64,000 nucleotides of DNA, from positions 2,703,501 to 2,767,500 of the forward strand of contig NZ_CP120233.1 in assembly GCF_030012985.1 (NCBI RefSeq). Reading direction: 5' to 3'. The notes under the pieces are model-generated. The model ran no database searches. It worked only from the letters and a program-made list of their open reading frames with translations, and was not told where the DNA came from. Shown piece after piece: positions 1 to 9,356 of the stretch. Numbering within the stretch: position 1 is the first letter of the stretch; every line of letters begins with the position of its first letter. The stretch is from Microbulbifer sp. VAAF005. GTDB taxonomy: Bacteria > Pseudomonadota > Gammaproteobacteria > Pseudomonadales > Cellvibrionaceae. The position numbers and the translations under genes are program-made.

Positions 1-1002
1 ACCCGGAACAATATTGGCCGGCGCAAACGCGGATTGCTCAGTTTCCTGGAAGAAATTAGTGGGCACACGGTTGAGTGTCATGGTGCCGACTTTGGTTTCC
101 TTCACGTCCAACCACATTTTGGTGGCGTCCAGGGGGTTGTAATTAAAGCTGTTAAGCTGGGAGGGCTTCAGAACTTTAATAAACAGATCCCACTGGGGGT
201 GCTCGCCTTTTTCAATCGCGGCATACATATCGCGAGTTGCGTGGCTGAAGTCCTTGCTCTGAATTTCTGCTGCCTCTTCCGCAGTCAGGTTCTTGATACC
301 CTGACGGGTTTTCCAGTGGAATTTCACATAGTTCACTTCACCCTTGTCATTGATAAACTTATAGGCGTGAACACCCCAGCCATCCATCTGGCGCAAGTTA
401 GCCGGTGTTCCGTAATCGGAATAGACCCAGCTCAGCATATGGGTGGATTCCGGCACATGGCTAAAGAAATCAAAGAAGCGGTTGGGGTCCTGTTGATTAG
501 TCACCGGGGAAGGCTTCAGGGAGTGAACCATATCCGGGAATTTAATCGCGTCGCGGATAAAAAATACCGGCAGGTTGTTACCCACCAAATCCCAGTTACC
601 CTCTTCCGTATAAAACTTGGTGGCAAACCCACGGGGATCACGCAGGGTTTCCGGGGAACCTTTTGAGTGGATTACTGTTGAAAAACGCACAAACACTGGC
701 GTTTTACTACCGCGCTCAAACACCGCTGCGCGGGTTAAATCACTGAGGTCAGCCGTCGCAACAAATTCACCGTGAACACCAGTTCCACGAGCATGAACTA
801 CACGCTCGGGAATACGTTCACGGGCAAAACGCTGCAATTTCTGAATCAGTTGAACATCTTGCAGCAAATTACCGCCATTTTCTCCAGCAGTTTGTGCGTT
901 CTGGTTGTCTCCGACTGGGGCGCCATTATCGCGAGTCAATGTCTCTGCATTGGCACCGCCTATCAGACCGATAGTTAATGCAAATAAGGGTAAGTATTTC
1001 AT
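1..1002 (-). CDS. Periplasmic catalase (KatA/KatB type), 3' end cut by window edge
   Basis: Monofunctional haem catalase that disproportionates hydrogen peroxide. Read on the minus strand from an ATG at 1002, the frame stays open to base 1 (334 residues), so the C-terminal third is outside the window. Residues 1-19 form a signal peptide ending GGANA, so the enzyme is probably periplasmic. The catalytic His segment reads RVVHARGTGVHGEF, followed by KTPVFVRFSTV, a DPRGFATKFYT block and NLPVFFIRDAIKFPD, all standard for the family, and the distal-pocket Asn is in VGNNLPVFF. No partner gene is visible. The family call is firm; the exact subclass cannot be judged without the C-terminus. Confidence 0.93.
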   Translation of the reverse strand, partial: MKYLPLFALTIGLIGGANAETLTRDNGAPVGDNQNAQTAGENGGNLLQDVQLIQKLQRFARERIPERVVHARGTGVHGEFVATADLSDLTRAAVFERGSKTPVFVRFSTVIHSKGSPETLRDPRGFATKFYTEEGNWDLVGNNLPVFFIRDAIKFPDMVHSLKPSPVTNQQDPNRFFDFFSHVPESTHMLSWVYSDYGTPANLRQMDGWGVHAYKFINDKGEVNYVKFHWKTRQGIKNLTAEEAAEIQSKDFSHATRDMYAAIEKGEHPQWDLFIKVLKPSQLNSFNYNPLDATKMWLDVKETKVGTMTLNRVPTNFFQETEQSAFAPANIVPG

Positions 1003-1167
1003 GGGATTATTTATCTCTACTGCCATCTCTATTACAGGAGTAGAGCTTATAGGGGAGAACAATAAGCGGGAAATTAGACCTTGTTATCGCTCTTATAGCA
1101 GGGATCAATAATGATGAGTCAGAAAGAGCAATTCAAATTTTTCAACAAGTCAAAATAAAGAAACTGT

Positions 1168-1554
1168 TCAATCAGATTTTTCTTGCTTGGGCATAAGGTA
1201 CCAAAGCACAGCGGCAATCAAAAAAAGGGCGGGGATATCTCCCATCAAATTAATCCGTTCTGTTTTATCCACCAATGCCTGCACCAACATAATGACGGCA
1301 TGTACAAGGCTGGACCATATGGTAAACCAAATTAAACTGGCATTCGCAGCGGGATTTTTTGCAGCGCGTATCAAGAACACCCCCAGGGTGACATAAATAC
1401 CGATAATCATTTGCTCATACTCAGGCTGCCGTGGGGTCCAGCCCCACCCTTCCGGCCAAATCCACATCATCATCGGGTAAATCGCCAGAATAAAAAGCAC
1501 TCCTACAACGACCAGCGCTATTGGCAGGCATTTTGCCCGGGCTGTCTCATTCAT
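1168..1554 (-). CDS. Small four-helix membrane protein (DUF6632-like)
   Basis: 128-residue inner-membrane protein of unknown function. Four hydrophobic stretches are visible, at about residues 10-32, 47-65, 72-92 and 105-122, with a short Trp-rich loop (WPEGWGWTP) between the first two. The layout matches small proteins annotated DUF6632; that name comes from memory of the family and was not searched. The ATG is preceded by GGGAG at good spacing. It lies 25 bp downstream of the VOC gene on the same strand, so the two are probably co-transcribed. No catalytic motif is visible. Confidence 0.7.
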   Translation of the reverse strand: MNETARAKCLPIALVVVGVLFILAIYPMMMWIWPEGWGWTPRQPEYEQMIIGIYVTLGVFLIRAAKNPAANASLIWFTIWSSLVHAVIMLVQALVDKTERINLMGDIPALFLIAAVLWYLMPKQEKSD

Positions 1555-1579
1555 AATTTACTCCCAAATCTCGATCGAC

Positions 1580-1957
1580 TTATTCCTGTAAGTCCCCCGG
1601 TAAATGACACACTACTTCCAGGTTATGTCCATCGGGATCAAGTACGTAGGCGGCGTAATAACCAGGGTGATATTGTTCGTAGACAGCCGGTGCACCATTG
1701 TCCTTGCCTCCGGCCTCCAGGGCCAAGCGATAGAATTCCCTGACCACTTGCCGCTCTTCAGCGCGAAAGGCGATATGCAATTGTGGAGTGGTGCTGGTCC
1801 CCCCACGAATCCAGAGTTCCGCTTTATCTGCCCAACCAAAGCCCGCCCAATCGTCAAACTCCATCACCAACTGGTATCCCAGTGGCATCAGCGCCTGCTG
1901 ATAGAAGTCCTTACTGCGTTCATAGCTGTGCACATAAAGGCGGATATGATCAAGCAT
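1580..1957 (-). CDS. VOC family protein (glyoxalase/dioxygenase fold)
   Basis: 125-residue single-domain vicinal-oxygen-chelate protein. It opens with MLDHIRLYVHSYERSKDFY, the usual first beta-alpha unit with the metal-ligand His, and ends with AAYVLDPDGHNLEVVCH, the typical last strand with the Glu ligand. The middle carries HIAFRAEERQVVREFY. The start was set at the ATG at 1957, because the 31 upstream in-frame residues are basic, unlike the family, and begin at a weaker codon. Such proteins are often glyoxalase I-like or resistance proteins; the substrate cannot be inferred. Followed closely by the small membrane protein gene. Confidence 0.85.
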   Translation of the reverse strand: MLDHIRLYVHSYERSKDFYQQALMPLGYQLVMEFDDWAGFGWADKAELWIRGGTSTTPQLHIAFRAEERQVVREFYRLALEAGGKDNGAPAVYEQYHPGYYAAYVLDPDGHNLEVVCHLPGDLQE

Positions 1958-2111
1958 CGTATAAACCTTGGGAGGGAAGCGGATACTTCTGCAAGATAGC
2001 CTAGCGAGGGGAGTCACGCCGACTTGCCGACTTTTAGACGTGCGAGACAAAGAGGAGGTTGTGGCAGGTAGTTCACTTCATGCAGTCATACCCGCCACTG
2101 CAAGGTTGGGA

Positions 2112-2564
2112 TTAAGGGGCGATATACCAGTGATAAATACCGTAAGAAGCGACGCCCAGACCAAAGAACAGCTGCCCCACCAACAAAACCCTGAAAGCGA
2201 AAGTGTATCGGGCCAAGTCACCTCGGCGAATGGCATCGTTGGAAAAAATTCTCGCTTCCTCAGGGAATCCCATTTCCAGGGTTTTCAGTGCCGGAACAGC
2301 AAGCTTGATAAGCTGGCGGCTGCGAATGTCCATCAGCCAAAATACGGTTACCAGTATGACCACAGACCCTCCCAGCAACGCCAGGATTAGAGGGTGGAAG
2401 TCTTTCTCCATGGCAGTGAAAATTCCGCCCTCAACAAACATGGTTAACACAACAAAAAAATTAAAAACCTTGAGGCGCTGATCGGCGGCGAAGCGGTAGT
2501 GATCGCAGAGGTACTGTCCCTGTTCCAAACGGAATCTCCTTAACTGTAAATACCCTGAAAACAA
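2112..2564 (-). CDS. Hypothetical two-to-three helix membrane protein
   Basis: 150 residues. A soluble amphipathic N-terminus (about 1-33) precedes hydrophobic segments near 34-52, 58-78 and 122-146. The N-terminal helix followed by a paired hairpin faintly recalls the RipA-type octameric membrane protein family, but this is a weak impression. Transcribed alone: the neighbour upstream is acs, more than 150 bp away beyond a terminator. Function unknown. Confidence 0.6.
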   Translation of the reverse strand: MFSGYLQLRRFRLEQGQYLCDHYRFAADQRLKVFNFFVVLTMFVEGGIFTAMEKDFHPLILALLGGSVVILVTVFWLMDIRSRQLIKLAVPALKTLEMGFPEEARIFSNDAIRRGDLARYTFAFRVLLVGQLFFGLGVASYGIYHWYIAP

Positions 2565-2677
2565 TATCCGGAGTTAGAGGGTTACTAACTGTGCAAAGCA
2601 GCAGGCATTTACTTGTCTATTTAGCTGAAAATGGCGCAAAAATCGGGGAGGAATTTAACCTCTTGCCCCAATGAAAA

Positions 2678-2696
2678 GGCCGGGCTATGCCCGGCC
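2678..2696 (-). terminator. Intrinsic terminator of acs
   Basis: A perfect 8-bp GC stem, GGCCGGGC and GCCCGGCC with a 3-base TAT loop, is followed on the minus strand by TTTT. It lies about 30 bp past the acs stop codon. Confidence 0.8.
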
Positions 2697-2725
2697 AATA
2701 AAACCTTCACGCGCCAAACCTATGG

Positions 2726-4663
2726 TCAGCGATTTTCGCGGTGATCAATCAATGCGTCAACCACAGTGGGATCGGCAAGAGTGGAAACGTCTCCCAGATT
2801 GTCCAGCTCATTGCAGGCAATCTTCCTCAGGATACGCCGCATGATTTTGCCGGAACGGGTTTTTGGCAGTGCAGGCGCCCATTGGATAAAGTCAGGCTTG
2901 GCAATTGGTCCTATCTCCTTGCGGCAGAGTTCAATTAATTCTGCCTTCAGCTCATCACTGGGTTCATGGCCGGATTTAAGCATTACAAAGGCATAGATTC
3001 CCTGCCCTTTGATATCGTGGGGATAACCTACCACCGCCGCCTCCGCCGTATCATTGTGCAGTACCAGGGCGCTCTCAATCTCAGCTGTTCCCAGGCGGTG
3101 TCCAGAGACATTTAACACATCATCAATGCGCCCTGTGATCCAGTAATAACCGTCACTATCGCGGCGGGCACCATCGCCGGTAAAGTAATAACCGGGGAAT
3201 GCGGAAAAATAAGTATCCAGCATTCGCTGGCGATTGCCGTACACATCCCGAATCATGGAGGGCCAGCTCTTTTTAATCACCAGAGAGCCCTCGCCCTCCC
3301 CTTCAATCTCCCGGCCTTCACTATCCAGCAGCGCGGGCTGGACGCCAAAGAAGGGCCGAGTGGCTGACCCGGGCTTCAATGCCATGGCACCGGGCAATGG
3401 GGTGATCATCTGCGCACCGGTTTCAGTTTGCCACCAGGTGTCCACAATCGGGCAGCGCTCATCGCCCACCACGCTGTAATACCATTCCCAGGCCTCCGGG
3501 TTTATGGGCTCACCCACGGTGCCTAAAAGTCGCAGGGAGCTGCGCTCGGTGGCTTTTACAAACTCGTCACCCGCTCCCATCAGCGCCCGAATCGCTGTCG
3601 GCGCGGTGTAGAAAATATTGACCTGATGCTTATCCACAACCTGCCAGAAGCGTGAGGCATCCGGGAAAGTGGGCACGCCCTCAAACATCAGACTGGTGGC
3701 CCCGGCACACAATGGTCCATAGACGATATAGCTGTGCCCAGTGATCCAGCCCACATCGGCAGTACACCAAAAAATCTCTCCCTCGCGATAATCAAAGGTA
3801 TATTTGAAGGTCATGGTGGCCATCAGCAGATAGCCGGCAGTGGTATGCAGGACCCCTTTGGGTTTACCGGTAGAGCCCGAGGTATAAAGGATAAACAGCG
3901 GGTCCTCCGCTCCCATCACTTCAGGCGTGCAGTCCGGCTCCATCTCACCTATGGATTCGCCATACCAGATATCCCGCTTGCTATTCCAGTCTACCGGTGT
4001 GCCCGTGTGTTTAACCACAATTGTCGTATGCACATTGGGGCAGTCCACCAGTGCTTTATCCACATTGGCTTTTAGCGGTACTCGCTTACCGCCGCGAACG
4101 GCTTCATCAGCAGTGATCACCAGGCGACAATCGGAATCGAGAATACGGTCTTTCAGAGACACCGGGGAGAAACCACCAAATACTACCGAGTGCACAGCGC
4201 CGATACGGGCACAGGCGAGCATGGCGTAGGCCGCCTCGGGGATCATCGGCATATAAATACACACCCGATCCCCCTTTTTAACTCCCCGGGATTTCAGCAG
4301 ATTGGCCAAGCGACACACATTTTCGTACAGGCTCTGATAACTGATCGCCTTACTGTCAGCGGGATTATCTCCCTCCCACAGAATTGCGGTCTGCTCGCCA
4401 CGGCTGGCCAGGTGCCGATCGATACAGTTCACGGTCACATTCAACTGGCCATCGGAGAACCAGGCGGTATGGCCTTTGTGCAGATCCTCCTCAAGAACCT
4501 GGGTGAACGGCTTGTCCCACTGCAAAAAGTCCTTGGCCTGTTGTGCCCAAAACGCCTCCGGGCTTTCCACCGACTGGCGGTACATTGTCTCGTAGTCTTC
4601 GGCGCTAATAAGCGCATTGGCAGCAAAACCGGGGGAGACTGGGCGGGTATGCACTTCAGACAT
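2726..4663 (-). CDS. acs: Acetyl-coenzyme A synthetase
   Basis: AMP-forming ligase that makes acetyl-CoA from acetate, ATP and CoA via acetyl-AMP. 645 residues, against about 652 for E. coli Acs. Visible motifs: the P-loop-like [11 protein letters not shown], the WWQTETG adenylate-binding block, the [22 protein letters not shown] hinge region, and the C-terminal catalytic lysine in [11 protein letters not shown], whose acetylation controls the family. Two adjacent ATGs occur (4666 and 4663); the second sits at better distance from AGGAG and was chosen. Single-gene unit ending in the hairpin at 2678-2696. Confidence 0.97.
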   Translation of the reverse strand: MSEVHTRPVSPGFAANALISAEDYETMYRQSVESPEAFWAQQAKDFLQWDKPFTQVLEEDLHKGHTAWFSDGQLNVTVNCIDRHLASRGEQTAILWEGDNPADSKAISYQSLYENVCRLANLLKSRGVKKGDRVCIYMPMIPEAAYAMLACARIGAVHSVVFGGFSPVSLKDRILDSDCRLVITADEAVRGGKRVPLKANVDKALVDCPNVHTTIVVKHTGTPVDWNSKRDIWYGESIGEMEPDCTPEVMGAEDPLFILYTSGSTGKPKGVLHTTAGYLLMATMTFKYTFDYREGEIFWCTADVGWITGHSYIVYGPLCAGATSLMFEGVPTFPDASRFWQVVDKHQVNIFYTAPTAIRALMGAGDEFVKATERSSLRLLGTVGEPINPEAWEWYYSVVGDERCPIVDTWWQTETGAQMITPLPGAMALKPGSATRPFFGVQPALLDSEGREIEGEGEGSLVIKKSWPSMIRDVYGNRQRMLDTYFSAFPGYYFTGDGARRDSDGYYWITGRIDDVLNVSGHRLGTAEIESALVLHNDTAEAAVVGYPHDIKGQGIYAFVMLKSGHEPSDELKAELIELCRKEIGPIAKPDFIQWAPALPKTRSGKIMRRILRKIACNELDNLGDVSTLADPTVVDALIDHRENR

Positions 4664-4879
4664 CATCTTCTCCTTTATTATTAGCGTGGCATGGCTAGCC
4701 TAGAGAAATCTGAGTTTATTAGAGCTTTATTCTTGTCACTTTATAACATAGCCGCTGCGAAACAGTCCCCTCATCTCAAAATTAGGCATGGGCCGAGGAC
4801 AATCCAACGCAGGCCCTGAAAGGTGCAAGTTAATCAGACAAGCAAACAGCAAAAGAAAGTTGATTAACAGCTCAATCAC

Positions 4880-5245
4880 TTAGATCCAGACATCATTTTT
4901 CGCAGTTAGATCTCCACCGGCATCGCCCGTATTAACGACCCCTTTAGGCTCAATCAATAGTACTTCACATTCCTGTTCAGCTCTGGGTTTATGCTCCACA
5001 CCCTTAGGTACTACCGTCATCTCACCAGGTCCAAGGGATATAACACCATCGCGAAACTCGATCTGCATATGCCCGGAAACTACAACAAACACCTCATCGG
5101 TAACGGGATGATCATGCCAGGTAAATTCACCCTGGATCTTAACCAGTTTAAACTGGTAATCGTTCATCTCGGCAATCACTTTAGGGGACCAGTGCTCTGA
5201 GAACAGGTTCAATTTTTCTTTAAAATTGATAACTTTAGAATTCAC
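4880..5245 (-). CDS. Cupin-domain protein
   Basis: 121-residue single cupin barrel. Motif 1 reads [18 protein letters not shown] (two His and a Glu as metal ligands) and motif 2 lies in [19 protein letters not shown] (His ligand). This matches small mannose-6-phosphate-isomerase-like cupins of unknown substrate. The longer open frame to 5332 would overlap the upstream DUF523 gene. A GTG at 5245 preceded by AGGTAGG at 7-nt spacing removes the overlap and was chosen. It lies 40 bp behind the DUF523 gene on the same strand, suggesting co-transcription. Confidence 0.83.
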   Translation of the reverse strand: MNSKVINFKEKLNLFSEHWSPKVIAEMNDYQFKLVKIQGEFTWHDHPVTDEVFVVVSGHMQIEFRDGVISLGPGEMTVVPKGVEHKPRAEQECEVLLIEPKGVVNTGDAGGDLTAKNDVWI

Positions 5246-5285
5246 TTTTATACCTACCTTTAATATGACTATATATCTGGAAAAC

Positions 5286-5780
5286 TTATTTATCTCTGGA
5301 TACTTCCAAAAGTTTTCTAAGCCTGCCCACAATATTCTGGTTAAATACCTGTATACCCTCCCTCTTCAGTAGCGCAGATACAACGCCAGAACCAACTATT
5401 TTCGCACCAGAAAAACTACCATCGTAAATATAATCACTACCACATGATGGGCTATTTTCCGTAAGTACTGCGTACTTAATATTGTGCTGCAGACACAGCT
5501 GTAATGCCCGTTTAGCTCCCCGTATAAATTGCTCAGTTAAGTCTTCGTTATTTATCCCTAAAACTTTGGCTGAGCCCGCTAAAACCTCTACACCCCTACC
5601 GCCGCTAATCTCAGCCGGCACCCTGGGAACAGGCAGTCCGGCTACAACCTCTGGACATAGAGGTACTATCTCTTGAGTTTCTATAATCCAATCAAAGTGA
5701 TTGTTGTGGACCTCAACATGACTACCGTTGTAACGCACAGCACACCCCAGGAGACAAGAACTCACTAATATTTTTGCCAT
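5286..5780 (-). CDS. DUF523 family protein
   Basis: 164 residues. The N-terminus [19 protein letters not shown] and the later [17 protein letters not shown] block with paired Cys are the signature of DUF523, a small cysteine-containing family of unresolved biochemical role. The start was placed at the ATG at 5780, which gives the family N-terminus directly; the upstream TTG adds nine poorly fitting residues. First gene of a likely two-gene unit with the cupin. Confidence 0.88.
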   Translation of the reverse strand: MAKILVSSCLLGCAVRYNGSHVEVHNNHFDWIIETQEIVPLCPEVVAGLPVPRVPAEISGGRGVEVLAGSAKVLGINNEDLTEQFIRGAKRALQLCLQHNIKYAVLTENSPSCGSDYIYDGSFSGAKIVGSGVVSALLKREGIQVFNQNIVGRLRKLLEVSRDK

Positions 5781-5949
5781 ATACACCCGCGACCAAAGTG
5801 GACACAATAGAGAACAATGTTTAAACGATGCTTAGATTACCCATATAGATTGCCCAGCAAGTAAATTAAGACAGAAAACCGGCGAACCGAGACAAATAAA
5901 TCCAAACTTAGCAAACGGCCTCTATATTAACTTACAAGAGAAATAAACC

Positions 5950-6867
5950 ATGCAGCGCTCAATCTTTATTTTGATAAGCTACCTGTTAATAATTCCTGTG
6001 GTTAATGCCAAACAACTGGCCATCACATTCGATGACGCTCCCCGCAAAGCCGACGGTTACTTTGACGGGCCCACTCGGGCCAAAACGCTCATTGAAAGCC
6101 TGGAACAGCATAAAATCGGCAAAGTAGCCTTCTTTTCCAATACCCAATCCTTCGATAAAGAAGGATTGGAACGGATGCACCGCTACGATAAGGCTGGGCA
6201 TATTATTGGCAATCACACCCATAGCCATCCCAATTTTCTGGAAACAGGGCTATCCACTTATCAAGCGGATTTTTTGCAGGCCCACCAGCTGCTTCAACAA
6301 TTTGACAACTTTAAACCCTATTTTCGCTTTCCCTATCTGCGCGAGGGAGAAACTGTCGAAAAACGCGATGGTATCCGGGATCTACTACAGAAAAATAACT
6401 ATCAAAATGCCTATATCACCTTAAATAACTACGACTGGTATATCGAGGAACTTTTCCAAACAGCAGTGAAAGACGGAAAACCAGTTGATATGGAGAGACT
6501 CTCCAACTTTTATGTCGACGTTCTTATGGCGAGCATTAAGTACTACGACGATATGGCAATTAAATATCTCGGGCGATCCCCAAAGCACGTGATACTGTTG
6601 CATGAAATGGATATTTCAGCCCTGCTTATTGGTGATCTGGCTGAACGACTGAGGAAGGAAGGCTGGGAGATAATTCCTTTAGAGGAGGCCTATCGGGACC
6701 CCATCGCCAAATACCAACTCGCCCAACCGATTAAATATAACCCTGGCAGAATCGGCAAAATCGCTTTAGCTAAAGGACAAAAGAAAAATCTCTGGCACTA
6801 CACCCTGGACGAGTCCTACCTGGAAAAGAGGTTTAATCAGGAAGTGTTATTAATGTCTGGTCAATAA
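5950..6867 (+). CDS. Secreted polysaccharide deacetylase (NodB homology, CE4)
   Basis: 305 residues with a signal peptide (1-20, ending VVNA). NodB motif 1 is AITFDDAP (catalytic base Asp and metal-binding Asp), motif 2 GNHTHSHPN (His-x3-His zinc ligands), motif 3 YFRFPYLREG, and a late LLHEMD supplies the C-terminal His. It should remove N- or O-acetyl groups from a cell-envelope or environmental polysaccharide in the periplasm or outside the cell. SD-like AAGAGAAA precedes the ATG. Stands alone between divergent DUF523 and convergent panD. Confidence 0.88.
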   Translation: MQRSIFILISYLLIIPVVNAKQLAITFDDAPRKADGYFDGPTRAKTLIESLEQHKIGKVAFFSNTQSFDKEGLERMHRYDKAGHIIGNHTHSHPNFLETGLSTYQADFLQAHQLLQQFDNFKPYFRFPYLREGETVEKRDGIRDLLQKNNYQNAYITLNNYDWYIEELFQTAVKDGKPVDMERLSNFYVDVLMASIKYYDDMAIKYLGRSPKHVILLHEMDISALLIGDLAERLRKEGWEIIPLEEAYRDPIAKYQLAQPIKYNPGRIGKIALAKGQKKNLWHYTLDESYLEKRFNQEVLLMSGQ

Positions 6868-6878
6868 GCAGCGGGGAT

Positions 6879-6903
6879 GCTACAGGGCACAACGCCCTGT
6901 AGC
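6879..6903. terminator. Perfect 10-bp hairpin between convergent genes
   Basis: GCTACAGGGC and GCCCTGTAGC with a 5-base ACAAC loop, placed between the stops of the deacetylase (+) and panD (-). There is no clear T run on either side, so it may act as a bidirectional or Rho-assisted end signal. Confidence 0.45.
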
Positions 6904-6911
6904 GAAAAGAG

Positions 6912-7298
6912 TCAGGCTTCGGCTAGCTGAACCGGAATAGTATTAGTGCTGCGCTCTACCTTGTTGTTCTCATCCAGGTAGACCAGCTTGGGCTTGTGGC
7001 TATCGGCTTCGCCCTCTGTCATCTGCGCATAGGAAGCAATAATAATACGGTCACCCACCTGTACTCTGCGTGCAGCGGCGCCGTTCATGGAGATAATACC
7101 GGAACCGCGCTCGGCGAGGATCACATAGGTGTGGAAGCGCTCGCCATTGCTCACATTGTAAATATCGATTTTCTCGAATTCACGCAGACCAGCCAGTTCT
7201 ACCAGGTCCTCATCAATTGCACAGGAACCGTCATACCAGAGTTCGGCCTGAGTCACTGCGGCCATGTGCAACTTGCACTTCAACATTTCAATTTGCAT
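6912..7298 (-). CDS. panD: Aspartate 1-decarboxylase
   Basis: Pyruvoyl enzyme that converts L-aspartate to beta-alanine for pantothenate synthesis. 128 residues from the ATG at 7298, which matches the family length and puts the self-cleaved Gly24-Ser25 bond (WYDGSCAID) at the standard position. [20 protein letters not shown] is the usual core. The 11 extra upstream codons would run into panC and were left out. Lies 13 bp downstream of panC in a two-gene operon; beta-alanine made here is the substrate of PanC. Confidence 0.96.
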   Translation of the reverse strand: MQIEMLKCKLHMAAVTQAELWYDGSCAIDEDLVELAGLREFEKIDIYNVSNGERFHTYVILAERGSGIISMNGAAARRVQVGDRIIIASYAQMTEGEADSHKPKLVYLDENNKVERSTNTIPVQLAEA

Positions 7299-7311
7299 AG
7301 TTGGATGCCCC

Positions 7312-8160
7312 TCAGAGTTCCAGGGAAACATTGTCGATCAGGCGCGCTGCACTGGTGTACATAGCTCCCAGGATCGTGATTTCTTTATCGTCATCTGCCG
7401 CTGGCTGTAAATCCTTGCTGTAACAGATGGAGAAGTAGTCAACTCGAAAGCCACTCTCTTCAATTCTCTTGCGCGCCTCTGTCTCGAGGTCGGCGAAATC
7501 CCGGCGTCCAGCCACAATTTCATCCTTAGCCCAGTTAAGTGACTGGTTGAGCACGGCAACCTTCGGTCGCTCTTCCGCAGTGATATAACCATTGCGGGAG
7601 CTCAATGCCAAGCCATCTTCCTCACGGTGCACCGGCGCCGCCACAATTTCCACCGGCATACACAGGTCTTCCACCATACGGCGAATCACTGCTAACTGCT
7701 GGAAATCCTTAATCCCGAAAATAGCCTTATCCGGCTGCACAATGTTGAAAAGCTTCGACACTACGGTGGTGACCCCTTCAAAGTGACCCGGTCGGCTGGC
7801 GCCGCACAGGACATCGGTCATTGCCGGACAAACCACGCGGGTCTGCTGGTCCATGCCATTGGGGTAAATTTCACTCTCATCCGGATGAAACAGGAAGTCA
7901 CAGTCCGCTTCGCGCAGCCTGGCCATATCCCGCTCCATAGTGCGCGGATACTTATCCCAATCCTCGTTCAAACCGAACTGCAGTCGGTTGACGAAGATGG
8001 ATACCACAACCAGATCGCAGTGTTGCTGGGCGATTTTGACCAGCTCTATATGGGCATCGTGCAAATTGCCCATGGTTGGCACAAAACCGACGGTCTTGCC
8101 GTCTTTGCGGGCCTGGGCCAGCGCCTCGCGCAGACTTGCTACGTGGTGGAAGACTTGCAT
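7312..8160 (-). CDS. panC: Pantothenate synthetase (pantoate--beta-alanine ligase)
   Basis: Condenses pantoate and beta-alanine using ATP. 282 residues from the ATG at 8160 (E. coli 283). The nucleotide-binding segment is [16 protein letters not shown], with an Asp in place of the commoner Glu in the GxLHxGH region. [19 protein letters not shown] and [10 protein letters not shown] are the other conserved blocks. The GTG five codons earlier is possible but less like the family. Forms an operon with panD. panB, often the third member, is not next to it in this window. Confidence 0.96.
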   Translation of the reverse strand: MQVFHHVASLREALAQARKDGKTVGFVPTMGNLHDAHIELVKIAQQHCDLVVVSIFVNRLQFGLNEDWDKYPRTMERDMARLREADCDFLFHPDESEIYPNGMDQQTRVVCPAMTDVLCGASRPGHFEGVTTVVSKLFNIVQPDKAIFGIKDFQQLAVIRRMVEDLCMPVEIVAAPVHREEDGLALSSRNGYITAEERPKVAVLNQSLNWAKDEIVAGRRDFADLETEARKRIEESGFRVDYFSICYSKDLQPAADDDKEITILGAMYTSAARLIDNVSLEL

Positions 8161-8453
8161 CTTGCTACCGCTCACTATGAATCAGCGCGGCATCATACTC
8201 GCTGAGACCAGGTGTCTCAACATAGCAAAATTGCCGTTCTCTATAAGGTTTCGCCGCAGAATCCCGCCTGTGGCCCCACCAGCCAGTCACCGCCAAAACC
8301 TGAACTACTGGTCATCAGAAGCATTATCGGCTGCCGCCGAATTTTAACGCATTCAGTTCAGGAAGTGTTCAGACCCGCCAAGGCAAACTTCACGCCAAGA
8401 TACACAAAAGACCTGAATTGAAAGAAAAGAGCCCAGTGCTCGGGAGAGATGTT

Positions 8454-9122
8454 ATGAGACACCTCACTACGGCTATCGCCACCCTAAGTCTGCTGCTGAT
8501 CGCGGCACCCGCCCTGTCCGAGTCGCATCGCGGGCACCAGCGCGCCATGGACGACCACCACAAATATGGGAGAGCCGAACGCGAGCAACGCCATATAGAG
8601 CGCAACCACAGTAAGCAGCATCAGAAGCAGGAAAAAAAGCAACGCAAACAGGAACGCAGGGAAGAACGTCAGCACCGCCGCGAAGTGCGCAATGCCTATA
8701 AAGCAGGCTATAGCAAAGGTTACGATAAAGGACATCGAAAAGGGCACAATAGCGGCCATCGTCACGAGTACCGCGCCACCTACAGGCCCCGATACCGCCA
8801 TGGGTACAGTGGACACCGCCCTCACTACCGTCCCTCACACTACGGTTACGGCTACCGCTGGCGTCACCTGCCAAAAAATTTCGTCAGCATCAGTATTGGT
8901 GCTGCGGGTTTCTACTACAGCGATGGGATTTTTTACCGCCCAGCTACTTCTGGCTACGTAGTAGCACAGCCCCCCCACGGCGCTATCGTGCACAGCCTGC
9001 CGGCTTCAGCGCTAACCGTAGTTGTGGGTGGACACAATTACTACGTGGCCTACGACACCTACTACCTGTGGGACCACAGCCATCGCGGCTACCGGGTTGT
9101 CCCCAGACCCAGCGTGATTTAG
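8454..9122 (+). CDS. Exported His/Arg/Tyr-rich protein, DUF6515-like (copy 1)
   Basis: 222 residues: signal peptide (1-20, cleavage near PALSES), a highly charged coiled stretch rich in Gln/Lys/Arg/Glu (about 30-75), a His/Tyr/Arg/Gly-rich repeat zone (about 80-140), then a C-terminal domain with paired Tyr motifs (GFYYSDGIFYRPATSGYVV, NYYVAYDTYYLW). The C-terminal pattern matches proteins named DUF6515. The start is the ATG at 8454 behind GGGAGAG; the upstream TTG adds a non-signal extension. Role unknown; a periplasmic or envelope structural or metal-binding role is a guess from the His content. A related gene lies at 14856. Confidence 0.75.
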   Translation: MRHLTTAIATLSLLLIAAPALSESHRGHQRAMDDHHKYGRAEREQRHIERNHSKQHQKQEKKQRKQERREERQHRREVRNAYKAGYSKGYDKGHRKGHNSGHRHEYRATYRPRYRHGYSGHRPHYRPSHYGYGYRWRHLPKNFVSISIGAAGFYYSDGIFYRPATSGYVVAQPPHGAIVHSLPASALTVVVGGHNYYVAYDTYYLWDHSHRGYRVVPRPSVI

Positions 9123-9144
9123 TACCCAATACCATCCCCTGCGT

Positions 9145-9168
9145 GCGGCCTCCGGGCCGCCTTTTTTC
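9145..9168 (+). terminator. Intrinsic terminator after DUF6515 copy 1
   Basis: GCGGCC, loop TCCG, GGCCGC, then CTTTTTT on the plus strand, 23 bp after the stop codon. Confidence 0.85.
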
Positions 9169-9356
9169 CAGTCTGCCTCCCTGTATTAATTGCCAATTAC
9201 GGCACCCTGTCACTGCGAGCAAAAGCACCGCTGTAATACTGCTTGTCCATTTACTTTTTTATACACAAAAATTAGCGTTTTTTTATCTATAGTTATTGCT
9301 TTCCGGCCCTGCTGGGCCCAAGATTCGCGCCCGCCAAATATCAACAGAAAGGCGCC

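Noticed and set aside
1..666. Plus-strand frame 34-666 at the left edge
   Set aside because: Antisense to the catalase gene, which explains the sequence fully.
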